Below, piece after piece: positions 45,182 to 52,004 of a DNA stretch of 64,000 bases (positions are counted from its first letter, which is position 1; every line of letters starts with the position of its first letter). Under the pieces are notes generated by a model that was not told where the DNA came from, did not search any database, and worked only from the letters and a program-made list of their open reading frames with translations. Source of the DNA: Xylophilus sp. GW821-FHT01B05 (lineage in GTDB: Bacteria; Pseudomonadota; Gammaproteobacteria; Burkholderiales; Burkholderiaceae_C); contig CP152408.1 in NCBI GenBank assembly GCA_038961845.1, positions 3,472,001 to 3,536,000 of the forward strand, read 5' to 3'. The translations under genes and the position numbers were made by a program.

Positions 45182-45310
45182 GGTATGGAACACCCCCAGG
45201 CTACGCGCTTCGCGTCTTCGCCTTCCCCCTTGCAGGGGGCACATCCTGCGGCCTGGCAAAGCCAGTTCCGCGGATGTCTGCGCTTGGCCTGCTCCGCGGC
45301 CCTCGGTGCC
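45182..45310. repeat. GC-rich palindromic intergenic repeat (tolR-tolA gap)
   Basis: The segment has short inverted pairs such as CGCGCTTCGCG, CCCCCTTGCAGGGGG and GCGGCCTGGC/CTGCTCCGCGG and no coding character. It resembles a family of intergenic repeats I recall from Acidovorax and Delftia genomes. It separates tolR from tolA within the operon. Confidence 0.5.
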
Positions 45311-45357
45311 ATTTCAATGAATAACTGAGTCGGCCGCTTTCTCCCTCTTTGGCCTCC

Positions 45358-46323
45358 ATGCAGCACCACCATCCGTCTGAACGCTACGAATTCGCGCCCC
45401 CGCCGCAGCGCCGCTCGCCGGGGTCGGTGATCCTGGCGGTGTCTGCCCACTTGCTGCTGCTGGCGGCACTGACCTGGGGCGTGCGCTGGAAGCAGGAGTC
45501 CGACAGCCCCGCGGTCGAGGCCGAGCTGTGGTCCGCCGTGCCGCGCCAGGCCGCGCCGCGCGCGGTGGAAGTGCCCGCGCCGCCGCCAGCGCCCGCCCCG
45601 GTTCCCGCGCCCGCCCCCGTGCCTGCGCCCCCTCCACCACCGCCACCGCCCGCGCCGGCCCCAGACACGCGCGACGCCGACATCGCCCTGCAGCGCCAGA
45701 AAGAGCAGCAGCAACGCGAGAAAGAGCGCCAGCAGCAACTCGAAATCGCCAAGCAGCAAAAGCTGAAGGATGAGCGCGAGAAAGCCGAGAAAGCCGAAAA
45801 GGCGGAGAAGGAAAAAGCCGCCAAGGAAAAGGCAGAGCGCGAGAAGCAGGCCCAGTTGGACAAGCAAGCCCAGCTCGACAAGCAAAAGCAGCAGCAAGCC
45901 GCCGAAGACAAGAAGAAGCAGGACCAGCTCAAAGCCCAGCAAGACGCCAAGCGCGTGGAGGCCGAGCGCCTTGCCAACATCAAGCGCATGCAGGGCCTGG
46001 CCGGCGCTACCGGCGGGGCTACGGCAACGGGCAGCGACCTGCGCTCGTCCGGCCCATCCGGCTCCTATGGCGGCAAGGTCGCGGCCAAGGTGCGGCCCAA
46101 CATCGTGTTCTCCGACGATGCGCCAGGCAACCCGCGTGCAGAGGTCGAGGTGCGCGCCGCACCAGACGGCACCATCGTCGGCCGCCGCCTGGCCAAGTCC
46201 AGCGGCAACCCCGCCTGGGACGACGCGGTGCTGAAGGCCATCGACAAGACCGAGACGCTGCCGCGCGACATCGACGGTCGGGTGCCGTCCTCGCTGGTGA
46301 TCGGATTCCGGCCAAGGGACTGA
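45358..46323 (+). CDS. tolA: Tol-Pal system protein TolA
   Basis: TolA spans the periplasm and links the TolQR motor to TolB and Pal. The 321 residues show a cytoplasmic N-terminus, one membrane helix (SVILAVSAHLLLLAALTWGV, about residues 22-41), and a Pro/Ala-rich stretch (~65-100). A long Lys/Glu/Gln/Ala helical rod follows (~108-215), then a compact TolA/TonB-C domain (~240-321: VFSDDAPGNPRAEVEVRAAPDGTI in parts, GVPSSLVIGFRP-like ending). The start at the ATG at 45358 gives the normal N-terminus. tolB and pal do not follow; repeats and an oppositely oriented porin gene do. Confidence 0.93.
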   Translation: MQHHHPSERYEFAPPPQRRSPGSVILAVSAHLLLLAALTWGVRWKQESDSPAVEAELWSAVPRQAAPRAVEVPAPPPAPAPVPAPAPVPAPPPPPPPPAPAPDTRDADIALQRQKEQQQREKERQQQLEIAKQQKLKDEREKAEKAEKAEKEKAAKEKAEREKQAQLDKQAQLDKQKQQQAAEDKKKQDQLKAQQDAKRVEAERLANIKRMQGLAGATGGATATGSDLRSSGPSGSYGGKVAAKVRPNIVFSDDAPGNPRAEVEVRAAPDGTIVGRRLAKSSGNPAWDDAVLKAIDKTETLPRDIDGRVPSSLVIGFRPRD

Positions 46324-46355
46324 CGCTCAGCCCCAAGCCTTTTCAGCTAACTACT

Positions 46356-46440
46356 CACGCGCCCCGTTCGCCCTGAGCCGGTCGTTGGGCTTGGTGATGT
46401 GTGGCAGGGCTTCGACAAGCTCTGCCCGAACGGTATGGGA
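46356..46440. repeat. Inverted intergenic repeat downstream of tolA
   Basis: CCGTTCGCCCTGAGC at the left is inversely related to GCTCTGCCCGAACGG at the right, separated by about 50 bases including a second GGGCTTCGAC word. It is of the betaproteobacterial type containing 'gggcttcgacaagctc' and may act as a stem-loop at the end of the tol transcript. Confidence 0.6.
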
Positions 46441-46453
46441 ACCTGAGTAGCTA

Positions 46454-46523
46454 CCTTTTCAGCATGAAAAGTGCCTTAAGCCCAGGCAGGGCGCCGGCAT
46501 ATAGCTATATATTTTATAGCAAC
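46454..46523. repeat. Dispersed intergenic palindromic repeat, copy D
   Basis: This copy is in reverse orientation: AAAAGTGCCTTAAGCCCAGG, a spacer, GGCATATAGCTATATA, then TTTTATAGCAA. It lies between the convergent tolA and porin genes, immediately after the inverted repeat. Confidence 0.6.
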
Positions 46524-46525
46524 CT

Positions 46526-47635
46526 TCAGAAGTCGTGCCGGACGCCCGCCTCGAACGCGGTCGACTTCTGCCCACCAAAGTAATTCGGCGCCGTGGCGCT
46601 GGCACTGACGGCCGGCCCTCCGGGAATGCTGAACACGGCGGCGCCCTGGTTGGTGATGCGTGCGGCGTGGGCATAGACCGCTGTCCGCTTGGATAGGCCA
46701 TAGACGTAGCCGACGCCCACCAGGTGCGCATCATTTGCGCTCTGCGCGGCGGTGGCGCCGGTCTGGTTCGCCTGCACATAGGTGAGCTTCACGACGCCGG
46801 GGCCTGCGGGAATGCTGGCGCCCAGTTGCGTGTTCACGGTGCGGTCCGGGCCATAGACCCAGCGACGCTGCGCCGCGCTGAGCTTGACGACGCCAAAGTC
46901 ATAGGACGCGCCGTAGGTCTGGTCCTTGAAGTTCTGGCCCGCATTGGTGTTGCGCGTGGTGAACTGCGCCGCCGCGACGTTGACGCCGTGGCCGGCCCAT
47001 CCCAGGCGAAAGCCGTTGCCGCGGGTAAAGCCGTTGGCAGTAGTGCCGCCCTCGCCCGCCGTCACGATGAGGCTGCCGTAGACACCGCCCAGGCCACCGG
47101 GCAGGAAGTACTCCGCGGCATTGCTGACACGCAGCGTGGGGTTGGCCGCCTGGGATTCCGGCGCCGTCCCAAACGCCTGGCCCAGCGCCCGTGACGCAGA
47201 GAAAGAGCGAAAGCTGTTGGCGCTCGCAATGCCCAGCGTGGCGAAGGGATCGAAGCTGCTCCAGACCAGATGCGTGGGCACCCAGTCCCGGCCCAGCCGC
47301 AGCTCACCCCAGCGCGCCTGCGCCAGGCTGAGCGTGGAGCGGCGGTCCCAGAACTGCCCGGCGGGTGCGCTCGCCCCGGCGCTGCCGGTGTCGGCCAGCA
47401 GGGTGCTGTCGAGGAAGAAGCCCGCGCTCAGGCCTGCACCCAAATCCTCGTTGCCGCGAATGACCAGCTTGCTGGTCGAGTTGGCGCCGCTGACCTCCGA
47501 GCTGATAGACCCGGCAGACCCATTGCGAACCTGGCGCACGCCGACATCCATCGTGCCGGACACGCTCACCGACGACTGCGCCACCGCTGACACGCAGGCC
47601 ATCGCAAGGCCCGCCCCACATATCGACTTCATCAT
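46526..47635 (-). CDS. Gram-negative porin (OmpC-like beta-barrel)
   Basis: This outer-membrane porin has 369 residues. A signal peptide ends about residue 20 (AMACVSAVAQ), then SSVSVSGTMDVGVRQV opens the barrel. Conserved strands include KLVIRGNEDLGAGLSAGFFLD, split here, and WGELRLGRDWVPTH with the eyelet loop following. It ends with Phe (FEAGVRHDF). It is the last gene of the minus-strand operon containing the Bug binding protein, so it likely provides outer-membrane entry for that operon's substrate. Confidence 0.93.
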   Translation of the reverse strand: MMKSICGAGLAMACVSAVAQSSVSVSGTMDVGVRQVRNGSAGSISSEVSGANSTSKLVIRGNEDLGAGLSAGFFLDSTLLADTGSAGASAPAGQFWDRRSTLSLAQARWGELRLGRDWVPTHLVWSSFDPFATLGIASANSFRSFSASRALGQAFGTAPESQAANPTLRVSNAAEYFLPGGLGGVYGSLIVTAGEGGTTANGFTRGNGFRLGWAGHGVNVAAAQFTTRNTNAGQNFKDQTYGASYDFGVVKLSAAQRRWVYGPDRTVNTQLGASIPAGPGVVKLTYVQANQTGATAAQSANDAHLVGVGYVYGLSKRTAVYAHAARITNQGAAVFSIPGGPAVSASATAPNYFGGQKSTAFEAGVRHDF

Positions 47636-47662
47636 GCTTGTCTCCTCGTTGTGCTTGTTGCG

Positions 47663-48634
47663 TTATTCAGGCTTGAAGCCGGCGCTCTTGAGCAGCTCTG
47701 TGCCCTGCGCCACATCGGCGGCGATGTAGCGCTTGAACTGCTCGGGGCTTTCCGACACGGGCTCGATGCCCAGGCTGGCAAATGCGCCCGACTTCGCCAG
47801 CTCCGACACCGCGGAATTGATCGCGGCGTTGAGGGCCTTGACGTGGTCCTCTGGCGTGTCCTTGGGTGCCCAGACGCCATACCAGGACACGTAGGAGAAG
47901 TCGGCCAGCCCGCTCTCCCGCATGGTCGGGATATCGGGGGCCAGCGCGCTGCGCTTCTTGGCCGTGATCGCAATCGGCTTGACCCTGCCCGCCTTGGCCA
48001 GCGGCAGCATCGAGACCATCGAATCGAGCATCAGGTTGACATGGCCGCCGGCCACATCGATCAAGGCCGGCTGCGTGCCCTTGTACGGCACGAAGCTGAA
48101 GCTGATGTGGGCTTGCCGGGCCAACAGCAGCGTGGCCAGGTGGCTGGGCGCGCCGGCGGCGGGGATGGCGGCAGTCCAGCCCTCCGCCTGCTGCCGTGCG
48201 GCGTTGAGCACGTCGCCCAGCTTCTGCGGCGCCAACTGGGGCGCAATGGCCAGCAGCAAAGGCGCCTCGCCCACCCGCGCCACCGGGGCAAAGTCGGCCT
48301 GCGGATCGTAGGGAGGATTGGCCAGGACCTGCTTTGCCAGCACGTGGGTGGCGGCAGAGAACAGCAGCGTGTAGCCATCGGCGGGCGCCATCTGCACATA
48401 CCGGCCGCCGAGCGTGCCGCTGGCGCCGGCCCGGTTCTCCACGATCACGGTCATGTCCAACTGCCTGCGCAACTGGTCGCCCAGCAGGCGCGCCGCGTTG
48501 TCCACGCCGCCACCCGCGGCGAAGGGCACGATGATGCGCATGGTGTGCTGGCGGTCCGGGAACTTCGCCGCCTGGCCCCAGGCCGGCGCAACGGCCACAA
48601 CGGCCGCTGCCGCAAGAATTCTTATGAGTTTCAT
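47663..48634 (-). CDS. Bug-family solute-binding protein (tripartite tricarboxylate transporter type)
   Basis: This periplasmic binding protein has 323 residues. The start at 48634 has GGAG six bases upstream and gives a clean signal peptide (MKLIRILAAAAVVAVAPAWG); longer frames upstream are not coding. The Bug/TctC fold is recognisable by MRIIVPFAAGGGVDNAARLL, VENRAGASGTLGG, YTLLFSAATHVLAKQ and ARSALAPDIPTM-like KKRSALAPDIPTMRESG. Bug proteins bind carboxylates such as citrate, nicotinate or aspartate. No TctA/TctB membrane genes are nearby, so it must use permeases encoded elsewhere, as is common in this group. Confidence 0.93.
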   Translation of the reverse strand: MKLIRILAAAAVVAVAPAWGQAAKFPDRQHTMRIIVPFAAGGGVDNAARLLGDQLRRQLDMTVIVENRAGASGTLGGRYVQMAPADGYTLLFSAATHVLAKQVLANPPYDPQADFAPVARVGEAPLLLAIAPQLAPQKLGDVLNAARQQAEGWTAAIPAAGAPSHLATLLLARQAHISFSFVPYKGTQPALIDVAGGHVNLMLDSMVSMLPLAKAGRVKPIAITAKKRSALAPDIPTMRESGLADFSYVSWYGVWAPKDTPEDHVKALNAAINSAVSELAKSGAFASLGIEPVSESPEQFKRYIAADVAQGTELLKSAGFKPE

Positions 48635-48651
48635 GTTGTCTCCTTGTGTCT

Positions 48652-49731
48652 TCAAAGGGTCGGGGATGGGGGGCTGGCCCGGCTGCGCCGGGAATGGCGC
48701 CGCACCAGCACATCCAGCGTCTGGTCCAGGGCCTGCGCGTCCACGCCGCGCGTGATGAACACGATGCGCGTGCGCCGGTCCGGCCCGGGCCAGCAAGGCA
48801 GGTACTCCGGCGGCTGGAAAAGATGCTGCACGCCATGGATCACCAGGGGCTGGTCCGGCTGCTCCGCCAGCTGAACGATGCCTTTGACGCGCAGCAAGTC
48901 CTCGCCGCGCATGGCGATCACCATGTCCAGCCACGCCAGGAAGGCCTCGCGCGGCAAGGGCGTGTCCCGCGTCAGGACAAACGACGAGATGCCGTCACGG
49001 TGCTGCGGTGCCGCCTCCGGCACGGGGGCCGCCCACGCCTGGTAGAAAAACGGGCTCTCTGCGGCGGCGCCGCGCTCGGGTGCTGTCTGCACCAACTGGT
49101 GCAGCGCCGTGGACTGGGCCTGGTGCTGCGTGTGCAGATTGGCCCCGGCGTTGATGCCATGCAGGCGCTCCAGCAGCGCCGCCGCCGGTGCCCCACCAGG
49201 CAGGTCCGTCTTGGTCAAAAACAAGTGCTCGGCCACGGCCACCTGGCGCACGGATTCCGGGTACCGATCCAGCGTCCCCATGCCAAGCACCGAATCCACG
49301 GTGCAGGCCACACCGGCCAGAAAGAAGCGCCTCCGGACCGCAGGGTCGCCAAGCAATGTGCGCAGGATGGGCCCCGGATCCGCCAGGCCGCTGGTTTCGA
49401 TCAAGACCCGCTGCGGCTGTGCACTCTCTGCGCCCTGCTGTTGGCCGAGCCGGTTCAGGGCATCGGCCAGGTCGCCACGCATGGCGCAGCACAGGCAGCC
49501 GTTGGACAGCAGGATGGTGTCTTCGCTGGCATGGGCGATCAGGTCCTGGTCGATGCCGATCTGGCCGAACTCGTTGACGATCACCGCCAGGCCGCGCAAG
49601 TCCGCTTGCCGCAGCATGCGGTTGAGCAGGGTCGTCTTGCCGCTGCCCAGGAAGCCGGTGAGCACGGTCACCGGAATGCGCGCGGCACCCGGCGGCGCCG
49701 CCGCCAGCAGCGAAGAAAAATGGCCCGCCAT
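48652..49731 (-). CDS. CobW/P47K-family GTP-dependent metallochaperone
   Basis: This 359-residue G3E GTPase has Walker A GFLGSGKTT (about 26-34), the metal-binding GCLCC motif (78-82), and TKTDLPGG near the base-recognition site. A CobW C-terminal domain follows (FLAWLDMVIAMRGEDLLRVKG, then QPLVIHGVQHLFQPP). Such proteins deliver zinc, cobalt or iron to client enzymes. Its ATG lies two bases after the stop of the 126-residue gene in the hydantoinase operon, so its client is probably HyuA/HyuB or the FAH-type hydrolase, all metal enzymes or relatives. Upstream in-frame sequence overlaps the neighbour and was excluded. Confidence 0.9.
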   Translation of the reverse strand: MAGHFSSLLAAAPPGAARIPVTVLTGFLGSGKTTLLNRMLRQADLRGLAVIVNEFGQIGIDQDLIAHASEDTILLSNGCLCCAMRGDLADALNRLGQQQGAESAQPQRVLIETSGLADPGPILRTLLGDPAVRRRFFLAGVACTVDSVLGMGTLDRYPESVRQVAVAEHLFLTKTDLPGGAPAAALLERLHGINAGANLHTQHQAQSTALHQLVQTAPERGAAAESPFFYQAWAAPVPEAAPQHRDGISSFVLTRDTPLPREAFLAWLDMVIAMRGEDLLRVKGIVQLAEQPDQPLVIHGVQHLFQPPEYLPCWPGPDRRTRIVFITRGVDAQALDQTLDVLVRRHSRRSRASPPSPTL

Positions 49732-49733
49732 GC

Positions 49734-50114
49734 TCAGCCCCGCGCGTCCGACCCGTGCAGCTCGGCAAAGGAGCGCAGCGTGCGTTCGACCTTGGGCAGC
49801 AGCCATTCGCTGACGGCGTGCGGCACCCGCTCGCTCTCGATGTCTTCCAGCAAGCGCCGCAGCGGCTGCTCCCGCGGGCCGGCCTGCTGCTGCGCCTGGA
49901 AGAAGGCGGCCACGTCGTCCATGCCGCAGCGCAGCCCTGCATCCTCAAGGTAGTCGGCGATGTCGAGCTCGAAGTCCTCAAGCCGCAGGCTGACGCCCCC
50001 GGTGCCGCAGGCGCACGCAGCGCCCAGCGCCACGTGGCGCATTGCCAGCGAGCTCCACAGATCGAGCAGTTGCCCGGCGCTCTGCGCAAGACCATCGACC
50101 ACGCTGGCGCTCAC
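49734..50114 (-). CDS. Small protein of unknown function, third member of the hydantoinase operon
   Basis: This 126-residue protein starts with a GTG whose GTGA overlaps the hyuB stop by four bases. It has a CACG motif (HVALGAACACGTGGVSLRL), an acidic stretch (EDFELDIADYLEDAG), and a helical C-terminus (RRLLEDIESERVPHAVSEW). I do not recognise the family. The two close Cys residues and the neighbouring CobW GTPase suggest metal handling, and acetone/acetophenone-carboxylase-type enzymes do have extra small subunits; a third subunit is therefore possible. The reading frame is supported by coupling on both sides. Confidence 0.7.
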   Translation of the reverse strand: MSASVVDGLAQSAGQLLDLWSSLAMRHVALGAACACGTGGVSLRLEDFELDIADYLEDAGLRCGMDDVAAFFQAQQQAGPREQPLRRLLEDIESERVPHAVSEWLLPKVERTLRSFAELHGSDARG

Positions 50115-51886
50115 TGGGCGACCGAAGTCAAAGCACCGTTGCCCGCACCGCTGCGAAGGGCTTGAGTAGCCGCCTCGTCGACGCCGCCCTGGCTGTCGAG
50201 CGCCACGCGGTAGACCTCGCGCGCCACGCCGGCGCTTACATAGCCTTCGCGCACGTCCTGCGCCACCAGCGCGGTGTCGCGCTCCAGCGGGTCGCCAAAG
50301 CCGCCACCGCCACCCGACAGCATCTTGTAGGCGTCGCCGCGTTCCAGCCGTACGTTGAAGATCTTCGCGTTCAGGTGGTCGGTCTTCCACTCGCCCTTGT
50401 GGCGCACGGCAATGCCGTTGCCCATGGCATCGCCGCCGCCCTCCAGGCCCCAGGGCTTGCAGTGGACGCGGTCGATGCGGGTGGTCACGGTGAAGGGCGA
50501 TAGCGCCTGCACCACCATCTCCGCGCCCAGGCCGCCCCGGTACTTGCCGGCGCCGGCCGAGTCCTGGCGGATCTCGTACTTCTCGACCAGCACCGGGTAC
50601 TTGGCCTCCAATTGCTCGGTCGGGCTGTTGTGGGTGTCGCCGTCGTTGATGCAGACCGTCACCGACACACCGTCCTCGGTGCTCTTGGCGCCCCAGCCGC
50701 CGCCCAGCGGGCCGATGCCGACGATGAAGAGGCGGCCGTCCTCCGGCGAGATGCCGTGGATGTTGGGAAACACCAGGTCGGCATGGTGGCCCGCGATGGA
50801 GCGGTCGGGGATGGCCGGCGCCAGCGCCTTGAAGATGGTGTCGATCACCGTCATCGGGAAGGTCATCCACACCCGCATCGGGTACGGCCGCTCGGCCGAG
50901 ATGACGGTGCCCATCGGCATGATCACCTTGAGCGAGCGGAAGCTGCCGTCATTGACCGGGTAATCGGTGGGCGTCGTCAGGCACTTGTAGGCGACCTGCG
51001 CACAGGCAATGCCGGTGGTGAAGCCCGAGTTGTAGAAGCCTCGCACCTGCTTGCTGACGTCGGACAGGTCCACCGTCATCTCGTCGCCCGTGACAGTCAC
51101 CTTGACGCGGATCGGGATGCGCTTGCCGATGTCCAGGCCGTCGTCGTCCATGAAGGATTCGGCCTCGTACACGCCGTCGGGGATGGACAGCGTGTTCTTG
51201 CGCGCCACGGCCTCGCTGGAGTCCATGATCTGGCGGATGGCGCCGTTCACCGCGCCAGCGCCGTAGCGCTGCAGCAGCTCCACGTAGCGGCGCTCGCCGG
51301 TGGTGATGGCGGTGATCTGCGCGCGCAGGTCGCCCAGCGCCCGCTCGGCCAGCCGCACGTTCATGGCGATGATGTCGATCAGGTCCTGGTTGACCACGCC
51401 CTCGCGCTGGTACTTGATGATGGGGATCTGTATCCCCTCGCTGAAGATGTCGGTGGTCACATTGCCCAGCGTGCCGCCCACGTCCAGCCAGTGCGCCATG
51501 CAGCAGGTGAAGCCTTCGAGCCGGCCTTCGTGGAACACCGGCATGGTGAACGTGAAGTGGTTCAGGTGGCTGCCGGTGGTGTAGGCGTCGTTGGTGACCA
51601 GAATGTCGCCCGGCAGGATGTTGTCGTAGCCAAAGTGCCGGATCTTGGCCTTGACGGTTTCGGACATGCCGCGGATGAACATCGGCAGGCCCAGGCCGAT
51701 CGAGACCGTGTCGCCCTCCTTGGTGAACAGCCCGACCGTGAAGTCCAGCGCCTCATAGATGATGAGGTTGTAGGCGGTACGGGTGAGGTTGGTCTTCATC
51801 TCCTCCGTCACGGCGTACAGGCCGTTGCGGATGATCTCGACGGTGACCGGGTCGACCACCTGTGTGGCCTTGGGTTCGATATGCAT
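50111..51886 (-). CDS. Hydantoinase B/oxoprolinase family protein
   Basis: This is the partner of HyuA in an ATP-dependent amidohydrolase or carboxylase. From the ATG at 51886 (GGAG six bases upstream) it has 591 residues. Family blocks include VDPVTVEIIRNGLYAVTEEM, GDILVTNDAYTTGSHLNHF, FTCCMAHWLDVGG, GHHADLVFPNIHG, and the Gly-rich C-terminal KMLSGGGGGFGDPLERD. Two other ATG codons lie 6 and 12 bases upstream. Members act on hydantoins or 5-oxoproline, or carboxylate ketones (acetone, acetophenone). It follows hyuA after a repeat-filled gap of 118 bases. Confidence 0.92.
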   Translation of the reverse strand: MHIEPKATQVVDPVTVEIIRNGLYAVTEEMKTNLTRTAYNLIIYEALDFTVGLFTKEGDTVSIGLGLPMFIRGMSETVKAKIRHFGYDNILPGDILVTNDAYTTGSHLNHFTFTMPVFHEGRLEGFTCCMAHWLDVGGTLGNVTTDIFSEGIQIPIIKYQREGVVNQDLIDIIAMNVRLAERALGDLRAQITAITTGERRYVELLQRYGAGAVNGAIRQIMDSSEAVARKNTLSIPDGVYEAESFMDDDGLDIGKRIPIRVKVTVTGDEMTVDLSDVSKQVRGFYNSGFTTGIACAQVAYKCLTTPTDYPVNDGSFRSLKVIMPMGTVISAERPYPMRVWMTFPMTVIDTIFKALAPAIPDRSIAGHHADLVFPNIHGISPEDGRLFIVGIGPLGGGWGAKSTEDGVSVTVCINDGDTHNSPTEQLEAKYPVLVEKYEIRQDSAGAGKYRGGLGAEMVVQALSPFTVTTRIDRVHCKPWGLEGGGDAMGNGIAVRHKGEWKTDHLNAKIFNVRLERGDAYKMLSGGGGGFGDPLERDTALVAQDVREGYVSAGVAREVYRVALDSQGGVDEAATQALRSGAGNGALTSVAQ

Positions 51887-51902
51887 AGTCATCTCCATTT
51901 CA

Positions 51903-52003
51903 CAGGGGGCTTGTTTCTTTCCAGGGGCCGCCGCGCCCGGCCGCTCCGAAGCGGTCGGCCCGCCCCCCAGTGGGGGGAGGCGCCGCAGGCGCTTCGGGGG
52001 GCG
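51903..52003. repeat. GC-rich palindromic intergenic repeat (hyuA-hyuB gap)
   Basis: It contains the inverted pair GGCCGCTCCGAAGCGGTCGGCC and CCCCCCAGTGGGGGG, then GGCGCCGCAGGCGCTTCGGGG. It separates hyuA from hyuB inside an operon and could reduce or shape downstream expression. It is related in style to, but not the same as, the tolR-tolA gap repeat. Confidence 0.55.
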
Positions 52004-52004
52004 T

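Noticed and set aside
43780..45942. A 720-codon open frame antisense to ybgC, tolQ, tolR and tolA
   Set aside because: The Leu-rich start is the reverse of the Lys/Glu repeats of TolA. The plus-strand genes carry all expected family features.
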